Shown: positions 1 to 8,261, counted from the first letter of the stretch. The stretch: 25,320 bases of DNA from Bacteroidales bacterium (GCA_003557965.1 PWND01000295.1:1-25320), one strand, 5' to 3'. The notes: a model not told the origin generated them from the letters alone. Numbers and translations are program-made.

Positions 1-167
1 GCTTTATAATCATTGTATCCTTTGTCAAAAACATAGATAGTGTTTGAATCGAGTTTGAGTTTGTTTAATAACATATGATCATGAGTGGCAGCACTTGAAA
101 ACCAAACCATTTTTGGCACAGATTCGTTTGGGAAAACCGACATAATCAGATGGTTACAATTACACAT
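1..167 (-). pseudogene. IS4-type transposase remnant, truncated at its 5' end
   Basis: Read on the minus strand, this open stretch runs off the left edge and encodes a peptide containing VPKMVWFSSAATHDH and then VFDKGYNDYK. The FDKGYNDY block matches the second-aspartate (D2) region of IS4-family DDE transposases, which is normally preceded by a 'THDH' stretch as here. Family-like sequence can be followed back to about position 150 (residues HLIMSVF). There it stops, and a palindromic repeat element begins at 169 instead of the expected N-terminal half with the first catalytic aspartate. ATG codons at 143 and 167 are in frame but are unlikely to be true starts. The remnant is therefore read as a dead, 5'-truncated copy. 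Its 3' end lies outside the window, so the remaining length is unknown. Family assignment is by motif recall only. Confidence 0.75.
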
Positions 168-172
168 CGTAG

Positions 173-195
173 AGACGTGCCTCTGCGGCACGTCT
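173..195. repeat. Hairpin 1 of the palindromic array
   Basis: Left arm AGACGTGCC at 173-181, loop TCTGC, right arm GGCACGTCT at 187-195. The arms are perfectly complementary over 9 bp. The left flank extends the sequence to GTAGAGACG. Confidence 0.9.
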
Positions 196-223
196 AAAAG
201 AAATAAAATGTTCAATAATGCAC

Positions 224-248
224 AGACGCGCCTGTTTTCGGCGCGTCT
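224..248. repeat. Hairpin 2 of the palindromic array
   Basis: Left arm AGACGCGCC at 224-232, loop TGTTTTC, right arm GGCGCGTCT at 240-248, with nine perfect pairs. Compared with hairpins 1 and 3, the sixth arm base is C instead of T, and its partner is G instead of A, so pairing is kept. Confidence 0.9.
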
Positions 249-265
249 CGAAAAAAATACAAGGG

Positions 266-288
266 AGACGTGCCAGGTAGGCACGTCT
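266..288. repeat. Hairpin 3 of the palindromic array
   Basis: Left arm AGACGTGCC at 266-274, loop AGGTA, right arm GGCACGTCT at 280-288. The arms are identical to hairpin 1 while the loop differs. Confidence 0.9.
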
Positions 289-315
289 GTACAAGAGTTG
301 CTGTTCTTTAGAGGG

Positions 316-339
316 AGACGCGCCACAAAAGGCTCGTCT
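316..339. repeat. Hairpin 4 of the palindromic array, next to the ORF6N stop
   Basis: Left arm AGACGCGCC at 316-324, loop ACAAAA, right arm GGCTCGTCT at 331-339. One arm base is mismatched (T where G would pair). The right flank extends to CGTCTCTAC. It lies 5 bp beyond the stop of the minus-strand ORF6N gene, so transcripts of that gene would run straight into this stem. Confidence 0.85.
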
Positions 340-344
340 CTACT

Positions 345-854
345 TTATTCTTTATTCCTTTTATACCCAATTGCATTACGTGGTTTATTCTCTTTTTGGT
401 GTAAGTTGTCAATTTTTTCAAGTAAATATTTGAATGCCTGATTAAGTTTTGCATCTAAATTAGCTATCTCTGTTTTTAACACCTCTGTTTCCTTGATTAA
501 TGCACGATAGCGAGCAAATGCTCTCATAATTTCAATATTGATTTTTATTGCTTTCTCCGAACGAAGCACTGACGAAAGCATGGCTACACCTTGTTCTGTA
601 AATGCCATAGGATTAGCTGTTGAGTGTTTTAATTTTGATAACCGGTCACAATTTGTGACCAGTTCAAATTTTTCTTCATCCGTTAACTCAAACATGAAAT
701 CCTCAGGAAATCTGTCAATATTCCTTTTCACTTGTTGTTTTAATGCTTTATTGGCAACTTCATAAAGCAAGGCTAAGTCTGAATCAATCATGACCTTGCA
801 ACCTCTGAATTGAAAGATTAGTGTCTCATAATCAGGAATAATTAGATTCTTCAT
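345..854 (-). CDS. ORF6N domain-containing protein
   Basis: This 169-residue protein carries an ORF6N domain (about residues 10-97): RGCKVMIDSDLALLYEV, then QVKRNIDRFPEDFMFEL and FTEQGVAMLSSVL. ORF6N is a DNA-binding-associated domain found in phage antirepressor-type proteins and common as stand-alone genes in Bacteroidota. Residues about 118-155 are heptad-like and probably form a coiled coil; the tail is basic. I chose ATG 854 (MKNLIIPDYE) over an in-frame upstream start at 968 because a -7 promoter element lies at 880-887 and the extra 38 residues do not look like part of the family. No phage structural or integrase genes are nearby, so it is a solitary copy beside a dead transposase. Its target and biological role are unknown. 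Confidence 0.85.
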   Translation of the reverse strand: MKNLIIPDYETLIFQFRGCKVMIDSDLALLYEVANKALKQQVKRNIDRFPEDFMFELTDEEKFELVTNCDRLSKLKHSTANPMAFTEQGVAMLSSVLRSEKAIKINIEIMRAFARYRALIKETEVLKTEIANLDAKLNQAFKYLLEKIDNLHQKENKPRNAIGYKRNKE

Positions 855-879
855 GTTATATGCAATTTGCTTTAGTGTG

Positions 880-887
880 CAAATATA
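880..887 (-). promoter_or_regulatory. -7 promoter element of the ORF6N gene
   Basis: Minus-strand TATATTTG matches the Bacteroidota consensus TAnnTTTG, 25 nt upstream of ATG 854. It supports that start over the longer reading. No clear -33 element was seen. Confidence 0.5.
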
Positions 888-1040
888 GTTTATTTGTCTA
901 AATATTGTTTTTTTAAAAACGATTTTTATGAAAATGTGAAAAATGTAAATAAGTTTTAAACTTCGCACATTAATCTCCCTCTAATAAAATTCTAATAATT
1001 TTCTAATGGTTTTGTAACCGCTCATTTTAATCACCTAATA

Positions 1041-1048
1041 TACTTTTG
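1041..1048 (+). promoter_or_regulatory. -7 promoter element of mgtE
   Basis: TACTTTTG matches TAnnTTTG and lies 36 nt upstream of ATG 1085. A TTG codon at 1058 is in frame but too close to the predicted transcription start to be convincing. Confidence 0.55.
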
Positions 1049-1084
1049 CACTGATTTTTGAAAATAATAGGCAAAGCTAATAGT

Positions 1085-2470
1085 ATGAACAAAACCGACT
1101 TAAATATTAAAGACCAGGCGTTTCAAAACCTCAACGACATTATTGCATCAATCCCGGAAATGCAAAAAATGCCTGTTGTAGAGGTAGGTGAAATTCTGTC
1201 TGCTATTGAGGATAGTGACCTGATTGAGATTCTGGATAAATTCACACCAGAACAACAGGGGTTAATTGTTGCTGAATTTCATGTTTCAAAACAGCTCTCA
1301 TTATTTCAGTCTGTTAGCAAAAAACGATTTGCGCTGATTATTGAAAACATGCCTTCTGAGTATCGGGCTGATTTGTATCAGCAATTAACTCATGAAGAAC
1401 AGGTTGCTATATTACCTTTTCTCAGTAAATCAACAAGAGAAAATGTTATAAACCTGAGCAGCTATCCGCCGGAAACTGCCGGTGGTATAATGAGTACTGA
1501 CTTTGCTACTGTTCAAAAAGGGATGACATGTAAAGAGGCTCTGCAAAAAGTCAGACATGATTCTCCTTCTCAAAAAACTATATATTACATATACGTAACT
1601 GATAACGATCAGCATCTTCAAGGTTTTATCACATTAAAAGATCTTGTAATAGCAGACCCACAATCATCAATTAATCAAATAACTATTACGGATTATGTTT
1701 CAGCTACTGTAGAAGAAGACCAGGAAGATGTTGCCAGAAGTATTGACAAGTATGATCTTGTTGCCATTCCTGTTGTAAATAAAAACAATCAATTGGTTGG
1801 TATAGTTACTCATGATGAGGCATTAGATGTACTAAGGGAAGAGCAAACAGAGGATATGGAAAAATTTATGGGGCTTGTTCCTGACAAAGAAGTTGTTGAT
1901 TACTCTAATACCTCCGTTTTAGATCATTTCCGCAAAAGAGTGGTATGGTTGGTATCTTTGGCTGTTATTGGTGTGCTCTCAGGAATGGTTTTACATTATT
2001 TCGAAGATGCATTATCAACTCTTATTATTTTGGCTCTGTTTATGCCAATGGTAGCTGATACCGGCGGCAATACCGGCAGCCAGGCAGCAACTGTTGTAAT
2101 TAGAGCATTAGCTTTAGGCCATATCAGTGTAAAAAACTGGTTTTCAATTATCTTTAAAGAAGCCAGGATATCTTTGATGTTGGCAGTTGTAATAGGAGTA
2201 ATAGCATTTGGCAAAATACTATTTCTTACTTTGTTGTGGGACACTGATATTCCTCAACAGTTCAGCCTGCTGTATATCGCTTCCGGTATTTCTTTAGCAC
2301 TTAGCTTACAGGTAATTTCCGCAACAATTATTGGGGCCGGCCTGCCTTTGCTGGTAAAGCGTTTGGGCGGCGATCCTGCAGTTGCTGCAAGTCCTGCTAT
2401 AACGACACTGGTAGATGTTACAGGCTTGCTGATATATTTTGGAATTGCAATGATGATGTTTTTTAATTAA
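1085..2470 (+). CDS. mgtE: MgtE-type magnesium transporter
   Basis: This 461-residue protein has the full MgtE architecture. The N-terminal superhelical domain (about 35-130) ends in the signature YPPETAGGIM (127-136). A CBS pair follows (about 136-255), then a linking helix and a membrane domain of about five helices (285-458). The membrane part has PMVADTGGNTGSQ (321-333) and SPAITTLVDVTG (436-447). Asp444 in the latter corresponds to the pore aspartate that binds Mg2+ in characterised MgtE. In the family, the cytosolic domains sense Mg2+ and close the channel when it is plentiful. I prefer ATG 1085 to the in-frame TTG at 1058 because of promoter position. It sits 63 bp upstream of an RND efflux operon in the same direction. 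Whether they share a transcript cannot be told from the sequence. Confidence 0.93.
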   Translation: MNKTDLNIKDQAFQNLNDIIASIPEMQKMPVVEVGEILSAIEDSDLIEILDKFTPEQQGLIVAEFHVSKQLSLFQSVSKKRFALIIENMPSEYRADLYQQLTHEEQVAILPFLSKSTRENVINLSSYPPETAGGIMSTDFATVQKGMTCKEALQKVRHDSPSQKTIYYIYVTDNDQHLQGFITLKDLVIADPQSSINQITITDYVSATVEEDQEDVARSIDKYDLVAIPVVNKNNQLVGIVTHDEALDVLREEQTEDMEKFMGLVPDKEVVDYSNTSVLDHFRKRVVWLVSLAVIGVLSGMVLHYFEDALSTLIILALFMPMVADTGGNTGSQAATVVIRALALGHISVKNWFSIIFKEARISLMLAVVIGVIAFGKILFLTLLWDTDIPQQFSLLYIASGISLALSLQVISATIIGAGLPLLVKRLGGDPAVAASPAITTLVDVTGLLIYFGIAMMMFFN

Positions 2471-2533
2471 GCAATTTTAAAAAGAATATAATCTAAAAAA
2501 ATAAAACATGTTAAATCTTTCAATATTACAATC

Positions 2534-3676
2534 ATGAACAAAACAAAAAAGAACAACGCAAAGCGCAATCGCTATTTATTAATTGGTTTAATAATTTTTG
2601 TTCTGCTTGCTTTAGTGTTTTTGCCACAGCTAAGGCGTGAATTGGCAGAAGAGACACCATTACAACACTATGAAAAATTAGAAGGTGAAATTTTTATTCC
2701 TGAGCACAGCCCTTTAAGGGAAAGAATAGTTGTGTCGGAAGTTGCAGCAGAAAATGTTCAGCGCCAGGTATCAGCTCCTGCTACTGTTGAAGCAAACCCT
2801 TCCAAAAGGGCAAATATTTTCCCCCCTGCCGGTGGCCGAATTGTTCGCCTGTATGTAAATATGGGACAAAGCATTACAGCCGGACAGCCATTATTTGAAA
2901 TTTATTCTCCTGAAGCAGCAGAAATACAAACAGATTTTGTAAGTGCAAAAAGTGCTCTGGCTTTAGCTGAAAGAGAGTTAAGGCGTAAAGAGGAGCTGCA
3001 TGAGCGTGGAATTACACCGCTAAGGGAATTGGAAGAAGTTCGTACTGAGTTTGAAATTGCCCTTAGCGAAAAAAAAGGAGCTTCTTTAAAAATGCAAATA
3101 ATGGGTTTTTCTGAAGATGATATAGGCAAACCCCTAATTGTGCGCTCACCAATAAACGGGAGGCTGGTTGATTTGGCAGTAGCTCCTGGTGAGTTTATTG
3201 CTGAGCCGGAAGAACCTCTGATGATAATTGCAGACCTTAGCAATGTATGGGTTACCGCCAGCATACAGGAAAAAGACATACGGTTTGTTAGCCCCGGTGG
3301 CAAAGCAAAAGCCCGCTTTTCAGCCTACCCGGAAGTAGCTTATGAAGGTACTGTTTTGTTTGTGAGTGACATTCTCGATGAAGACACCCGTACAACAAAA
3401 GTCAGAATAGAATTTGAGAATGAAGACAGGCGACTTAAGCCAGGAATGTTTTCTTATGTTAACTTCTTTTCATCTCCTGAGCCTGCCATAGTTGTACCTG
3501 CCAAGGCTGTTCTGCAAAGAAGAGATTTTAACTATGTATATATTGAAACTGCTCCATATACATTTAAAACCAGGAAAGTAATAACAGGCGAAACAATTGA
3601 TGACAAAATTGTTATCCTGCATGGCTTAACAGAAAATGAACCTGTAATTATTGATAATGCAATTTTATTACCATAA
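2534..3676 (+). CDS. RND efflux periplasmic adaptor (CusB/CzcB-like)
   Basis: A 380-residue membrane-fusion protein. It starts with a basic N-terminus and one membrane anchor (about 14-31). Two half-lipoyl (barrel-sandwich) segments lie at about 91-125 (FPPAGGRIVRLYVNMGQSI) and 203-234 (RSPINGRLVDLAVAPGEFI). Between them is a heptad-rich alpha hairpin (128-190). A beta-barrel (235-312, with the LKPGMFSYV motif) and a membrane-proximal domain to the C-terminus follow. The adaptor bridges the inner-membrane pump and the outer-membrane channel encoded next. It has no extra N-terminal metal-binding domain, no CusF-like domain and few Met or His residues, so the sequence does not name the substrate. 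It is the first gene of a three-gene efflux operon; 92 bp separate it from the pump gene. Confidence 0.9.
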   Translation: MNKTKKNNAKRNRYLLIGLIIFVLLALVFLPQLRRELAEETPLQHYEKLEGEIFIPEHSPLRERIVVSEVAAENVQRQVSAPATVEANPSKRANIFPPAGGRIVRLYVNMGQSITAGQPLFEIYSPEAAEIQTDFVSAKSALALAERELRRKEELHERGITPLRELEEVRTEFEIALSEKKGASLKMQIMGFSEDDIGKPLIVRSPINGRLVDLAVAPGEFIAEPEEPLMIIADLSNVWVTASIQEKDIRFVSPGGKAKARFSAYPEVAYEGTVLFVSDILDEDTRTTKVRIEFENEDRRLKPGMFSYVNFFSSPEPAIVVPAKAVLQRRDFNYVYIETAPYTFKTRKVITGETIDDKIVILHGLTENEPVIIDNAILLP

Positions 3677-3768
3677 TTTTTGGAAAAAGCTAATAGCTCT
3701 CTTTCAAAGCCTGTTGAGAAAAGAATAATGAAAAAAACAGATTTTTTAAAAAACAAAACTTTAATATC

Positions 3769-6700
3769 ATGGGAATAAATAAGTTTATAAGATATTGCTT
3801 GTTGCGCAGATGGATAATGGTGGCATTATTTTTTATGCTGGGAGCATTTGGTGTTTATTCATGGAACCAGTTAAATATTGATGCGTACCCCGATATTGCA
3901 GATGTTACAACTATGGTTGTTACACAATATCCTGGCCATGCTGCAGAAACTGTAGAAGAACAAGTAACAATACCTATTGAAAGGGTTCTGAATGGTATGC
4001 CCGGCCTTATAGTTATGCGGTCAAAAAGCACTTTTGGCTTATCAATGATTACTTTGGTATTCGCAGATGGCATGGATGATTATTTTGCCCGCCAACTGGT
4101 AAGGGAAAGGCTTACAGAGGCCGAATTGCCTGAAGGAGCCGACCCTGAGCTAGAGCCTCTCACAAGCCCAACAGGCGAAATATTCAGATATACACTTCAT
4201 TCTGATATTCATGGGCAAAGAGAGCTGAGAGAACTCCAGGAGTGGTATGTTATACCTGCTTTGAGAGAAGTTTTTGGTGTAGCTGAAGTTGTTAATTTTG
4301 GTGGCGAAACAACCCAGTTTCAAGCTGAACTAAACCCTGAAAAACTCAAAAAGTACAACCTTTCCCTTGATGAAGTAATTGATGCTATTGATATAAATAA
4401 TGCCAATGCAGGCGGAGGCAGAGTTGAGCGTGGTGATTTGGCTTATGTAATAAGAGGAATTGGGTTAGTCAGGTCATTGGAAGACCTTGGAAATATTGTT
4501 GTTGCCTCAATTGAAGGCACACCGGTTTTTCTCAGGGATTTGGGCAACCTAAAACTTGGAGCAATGGAGCGCAATGGCATGCTGGGCAAAGACGACTATG
4601 ACGACCTTGTTTCAGGGATTGTTGTATTACTCCGGGGAGAAGATCCTTCTGCAACTTTGGAAGGAATTCATGAAAAAATTGACGACCTTAACAACAGGAT
4701 TCTTCCGGATGATGTTAAAGTTGTGCCATATTATGACCGTACAGAATTGATAGAACAAACTATAAGAAAAGTTTCTACAACACTGCTTCAGGGTATTGGG
4801 TTAGTAGTTTTAATTCTTTTATTATTCCTTGGAAGCGTAAAGTCGGCATTGATAGTTGCAACTGTTATTCCTTTTGCAATGCTTGTATCATTTGCATTAA
4901 TGTATCTTACAGATATTCCTGCAAACCTTTTGTCTTTGGGAGCGCTAAGCTTTGGTATCCTTGTTGATGCTGCCATTGTAATTGTAGAATCTTTACAGGC
5001 AAAAAGAGAGAAGAATCCAACAGAAGTATTTACAGAAGAAAGAGTTGCAGGCAGTACCTTTTTAGTAGCAAAGCCAATATTCTTTTCTGTATTGATTATC
5101 ATTGCTGCTCACCTGCCATTATTTGCCTTTGAAAGGATAGAAGCGAAGTTTTTCACGCCAATGGCATTTACAGTAGCCTATGCATTAGGCGGCGCACTAT
5201 TGTTTTCTTTAGCTGTAATACCAGGATTAATGCTGTGGGCTCATGGAAAGCCATCTAAGATATTTATTAACAAACCCATAGAATGGCTTAAAAGGAAGTA
5301 TAATGTTATGATGAGCTTTCTTCTTGATTATCCTAGGTATGCAATTATTCCGGCATTAATAGCTGTTATTATTACTGCTTTTGTTTTTGTAAAAATAGGT
5401 AAAGAATTTTTACCATACATTGATGAGGGTTCCATTTGGTTGCAGGTAAAACTCCCTGAAGGCATTTCCATTGAAAAAGGAAGTGAAATGGCTGCCGAGC
5501 TCAGAGATGTTACAAGGGAGTTTCCGGAAGTAAGCTTTATTGTAACTCAGCTTGGACGAAACGATGATGGAACTGACCCATTTACTCCATCTCATATTGA
5601 AGCAATGGTAGGGCTTCATCCTTATAATACCTGGCAACCCAGAAGAAGCAAGTTGGACCTTATAGATGAAATGGATAAAAGGTTTCAACAAATGCCGGGA
5701 TTTACAGTCGGGTTTTCCCAGCCTATGATTGATGGCGTAAATGACAAAGTAGCCGGAGCTCATAGCGAAATAGTTGTAAAGGTGTTCGGTGAAGACCTGG
5801 TAGAATCCCGGAGAATTGCGGAAGAAGTTATTGAAGTTTTGGATGGTGTTGAAGGAGCTGTTGATCTTGCAATAGACCAAGAGCCACCCTTGCCGCAAAT
5901 GCAAATAGAGATTAACAGGGATGCAGCAGCACGCTATGGCATTAATGTATCGCAGATAGCTGAACTTATCGAGGTGGGTATTGGTGGAAGAGAAGTTTCT
6001 GAGATCTTTTTAGGCCAGCGCAGATACGATGTAATATTAAGATATCCTGAAAGCTTCAGAAATTCACCTGAAAAAGTTGGAAACCTGCTTTTAACTTCTT
6101 CCTCAGGTGCATCTATAGCATTATCACAAGTAGCAGATATAAAAATGACAACAGGAGAAAGCACCATTTCCAGGGAAATGAACCGCAGGCACATGACTGT
6201 TAAGCTTAACCTTCGCGGACGTGAATTTTCTCACTTTTTTAATGAAGCACAAAGAGCTATTGAAGAACAAGTTGATTATGATCCTGATAAAAACTCACTT
6301 GAATGGGGAGGGTTATTCGAAAATAAAGAAAGAGCAGAAGGAAGAGCAATGGTGATAATTCCAATGGTTCTTGCAATAATATTTTTACTGTTATACGCTG
6401 AATTCGGAACCCTGCGGCACCCTCTTGTTATTCTTTCAACACTTCCTCTTGCTGTCTTAGGAGGATTGCTTGCCCTCGAACTCAGAGGCATGACAGTTAA
6501 TGTTGCAAGTATTGTCGGGTTTATTGCACTATCAGGCCTTGCTGTTCAAAACGGGGTTATTTTGATTTCCAACCTAAACAGAGTTAAGCTTCAAGGTAGC
6601 CTTAACCTTAAAGAATCTGTGCTAAAAGGTGCAACAATGCGCCTAAGGCCTGTATTAATTACCGCATTGACAACCCTGTTCGGAGTACTGCCGGCAGCTT

Positions 6701-6855
6701 TTACTTTCGGTGTTGGATCAGATATACAAAGGCCTCTCACAACTGTTGTAATGGGCGGCCTTACTACAGCTACTATTCTTACTATGATTATTCTGCCTGT
6801 TGTCTATTTTCTGGTAGAAAGGAAATTTAATAAGAAAACTGAAATTAATTCATAA
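3769..6855 (+). CDS. RND efflux pump, heavy-metal efflux (CusA/CzcA-like) family
   Basis: At 1028 residues this is a full-length RND permease with the usual 12-helix plan: TM1 at about 14-30, a large periplasmic loop, TM2-6 from about 337, a second large loop after about 545, and a C-terminal helix bundle. Family landmarks include AYPDIADVTT near the N-terminus, YYDRTELIEQTIRKV before TM2 and VASIVGFIALSGLAVQNGV near the end. The TM4 proton-relay block is GALSFGILVDAAIVIVES. Asp400 and Glu407 are kept, but Ser394 stands where CzcA has its first aspartate. In the porter region, FGED follows a VNDKVAG stretch that is closer to CzcA (acidic) than to CusA (methionine). Proton-driven export of a metal ion is the best guess; a different substrate is possible. 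Confidence 0.92.
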   Translation: MGINKFIRYCLLRRWIMVALFFMLGAFGVYSWNQLNIDAYPDIADVTTMVVTQYPGHAAETVEEQVTIPIERVLNGMPGLIVMRSKSTFGLSMITLVFADGMDDYFARQLVRERLTEAELPEGADPELEPLTSPTGEIFRYTLHSDIHGQRELRELQEWYVIPALREVFGVAEVVNFGGETTQFQAELNPEKLKKYNLSLDEVIDAIDINNANAGGGRVERGDLAYVIRGIGLVRSLEDLGNIVVASIEGTPVFLRDLGNLKLGAMERNGMLGKDDYDDLVSGIVVLLRGEDPSATLEGIHEKIDDLNNRILPDDVKVVPYYDRTELIEQTIRKVSTTLLQGIGLVVLILLLFLGSVKSALIVATVIPFAMLVSFALMYLTDIPANLLSLGALSFGILVDAAIVIVESLQAKREKNPTEVFTEERVAGSTFLVAKPIFFSVLIIIAAHLPLFAFERIEAKFFTPMAFTVAYALGGALLFSLAVIPGLMLWAHGKPSKIFINKPIEWLKRKYNVMMSFLLDYPRYAIIPALIAVIITAFVFVKIGKEFLPYIDEGSIWLQVKLPEGISIEKGSEMAAELRDVTREFPEVSFIVTQLGRNDDGTDPFTPSHIEAMVGLHPYNTWQPRRSKLDLIDEMDKRFQQMPGFTVGFSQPMIDGVNDKVAGAHSEIVVKVFGEDLVESRRIAEEVIEVLDGVEGAVDLAIDQEPPLPQMQIEINRDAAARYGINVSQIAELIEVGIGGREVSEIFLGQRRYDVILRYPESFRNSPEKVGNLLLTSSSGASIALSQVADIKMTTGESTISREMNRRHMTVKLNLRGREFSHFFNEAQRAIEEQVDYDPDKNSLEWGGLFENKERAEGRAMVIIPMVLAIIFLLLYAEFGTLRHPLVILSTLPLAVLGGLLALELRGMTVNVASIVGFIALSGLAVQNGVILISNLNRVKLQGSLNLKESVLKGATMRLRPVLITALTTLFGVLPAAFTFGVGSDIQRPLTTVVMGGLTTATILTMIILPVVYFLVERKFNKKTEINS

Positions 6856-6876
6856 ACAAAGAAAAATCAAGAAATA

Positions 6877-8139
6877 ATGAAAACTCTAATCATTATAATA
6901 ACAATACTATTTGTGCCAATTCATACAATTGCACAGACAAATGAAAAGGAATTTGCAGAGGTAAGTTTTGATGAGTATATGCAATTGGTTTTGCTAAACA
7001 ACTTTGAATACCTTGTTAACCAATATGAGGTTTCAGTGGCTGAAGCTGCAATAACTGCTGCCAGGGTGTTTGAAGACCCTGAACTAGAAGTCATTTTACC
7101 AATGTTTAATGAAGACGATTTCGATGGTTTTCCGCAAAATATTTCATTTGAAATGGAAGTCCCATTAGAACTTTTCGGAAAAAGACGTAACAGAATAAGG
7201 CTTGCTCAAGCTGAAAAGTTGATTGTGGATGCTGAGCTTGATGATTATTTAAGGTTTTTAAGAGCTGAAGCGGCATTTAGCTTCGTGGAAGTACTGTCTT
7301 TTCAAAAAATCATTGAAAGAAAGAACCTGACCCTCGAGCAACTTAACCAGCTCACTGACGTAAATAAAGCACTGTTTGATGCAGGCGAGATTGGAGAAAT
7401 TGATGTTTTACAAACACGAATAGAAGCCAGAAACTTTGAAGCTGAGCTCTTTGATGTTAAAACTGAGTATGCAGAGCTGCTAAATGATGTATATGTTTTA
7501 ATGGGAGCTATCCCAACCGACTCGCTTGTATTTTCAGGTGACATTTCATTAAAGTCACCAATGGTAGAGTTCAACAATTTAAGAGAATTTGCACTATCAC
7601 AACGTAGTGATATTGTAGCAGCCCGGAAAGAAAAGCAAGCAGCCGAAGTAGCAATGAGGCTTGCAAGGCTGGAGCGCACACCGGATATTACACTTATTGC
7701 AGGATATCATAATGAAGGTGCTGTTACACCGGTGCCTGGTATTAAAGCAGCGTATGCCGGCGTAATTATACCTTTGAAATTCTCAGGATTTAATCGTGGT
7801 GAATATAGAGAATCCTTTTACAGGCACGAGCAATCAAAGCTTTTATTAAAAGCAACAACACTTGAAGTTGACGCAGAATTAAAAGCAGCCTGGGATAAAT
7901 ACCGGCTATCAACTCAAAAAAGGATGCTGTTTACTGAAAGCATTTTGGAAGATGCCGAGAAAGTCAGAGATGCTGTTGTTTTTAGTTATCAAAGAGGTGA
8001 GGTTTCTTTACTGGAAGTATTAGAAGCCCAGCGAACCATGAATGAAATGTATATGAACTATTATGAAGCGCTAACACAACAAGCTAATTCTATTATAGAA
8101 CTATCGAAGAGTGCCGGGCAATGGTTTGTTGAGTTCTGA
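6877..8139 (+). CDS. TolC-family outer-membrane efflux channel (CzcC/CusC-like)
   Basis: This 420-residue outer-membrane factor has a Sec signal peptide (residues 1-19, ending TIAQ) and two outer-membrane-efflux repeats, rich in long amphipathic helices. Typical segments are FGKRRNRIRLAQAE in the first half and the GEVSLLEVLEAQRTMNE region near the end. There is no lipobox cysteine, unlike many Gram-negative CusC relatives, so it is probably not lipidated. It lies only 21 bp after the pump gene and completes the adaptor-pump-channel set, so the three products should form one trans-envelope complex. It ends with TGA, and 138 bp of non-coding DNA follow before yicC. Confidence 0.9.
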   Translation: MKTLIIIITILFVPIHTIAQTNEKEFAEVSFDEYMQLVLLNNFEYLVNQYEVSVAEAAITAARVFEDPELEVILPMFNEDDFDGFPQNISFEMEVPLELFGKRRNRIRLAQAEKLIVDAELDDYLRFLRAEAAFSFVEVLSFQKIIERKNLTLEQLNQLTDVNKALFDAGEIGEIDVLQTRIEARNFEAELFDVKTEYAELLNDVYVLMGAIPTDSLVFSGDISLKSPMVEFNNLREFALSQRSDIVAARKEKQAAEVAMRLARLERTPDITLIAGYHNEGAVTPVPGIKAAYAGVIIPLKFSGFNRGEYRESFYRHEQSKLLLKATTLEVDAELKAAWDKYRLSTQKRMLFTESILEDAEKVRDAVVFSYQRGEVSLLEVLEAQRTMNEMYMNYYEALTQQANSIIELSKSAGQWFVEF

Positions 8140-8253
8140 TATTTTTATTAATAGCACTTTAGTGGCTAATATTCTTTCATTGCAACTTACTACTTTATTT
8201 TAAGAGCTGGAAAAAATAGAGAAAAAAACTATTCCGGTTTTCAGCAATTAAAC

Positions 8254-8261
8254 TATATTTG
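8254..8261 (+). promoter_or_regulatory. -7 promoter element of yicC-gmk
   Basis: TATATTTG matches TAnnTTTG and lies exactly 16 nt upstream of ATG 8278. This implies a leader of roughly a dozen nucleotides without a Shine-Dalgarno sequence. Confidence 0.6.

Larger units (their letters stand above)
169..343. mobile_element. REP/MITE-like element of four palindromic hairpins
   Basis: This 175-bp block contains four near-perfect palindromes with 9-bp arms of the form AGACGYGCC/GGCRCGTCT, separated by AT-rich spacers; hairpin centres are about 40-52 bp apart. The outer boundaries are inverted copies of GTAGAGACG: 169-177 on the left and CGTCTCTAC at 335-343 on the right. No target-site duplication is obvious. 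It encodes no protein of its own that I would support. The left end sits where transposase homology ends, and the right end is 1 bp from the ORF6N stop codon, so it may act as that gene's transcription terminator. Repeat palindromes of this kind are usually moved in trans by a transposase such as the RAYT family; that link is inference here. Confidence 0.75.

Noticed and set aside
85..441. 118-codon plus-strand reading frame across the left end
   Set aside because: It runs through the hairpin array and antisense to both the transposase remnant and the ORF6N gene; the translation has repeat-derived words only and no family resemblance.
3728..3778. 16-residue reading frame overlapping the start of the RND pump gene
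   Set aside because: It could be a coupling leader peptide, but it is short, Lys-rich and expected by chance in such AT-rich sequence; no supporting signal was seen.
5410..5904. 164-codon minus-strand reading frame inside the RND pump gene
   Set aside because: It is an antisense shadow of a strongly conserved transporter and has no family features.
8150..8178. Weak hairpin after the outer-membrane channel gene as a terminator
   Set aside because: The stem is short with a bulge and no T-run follows, so I did not annotate it.
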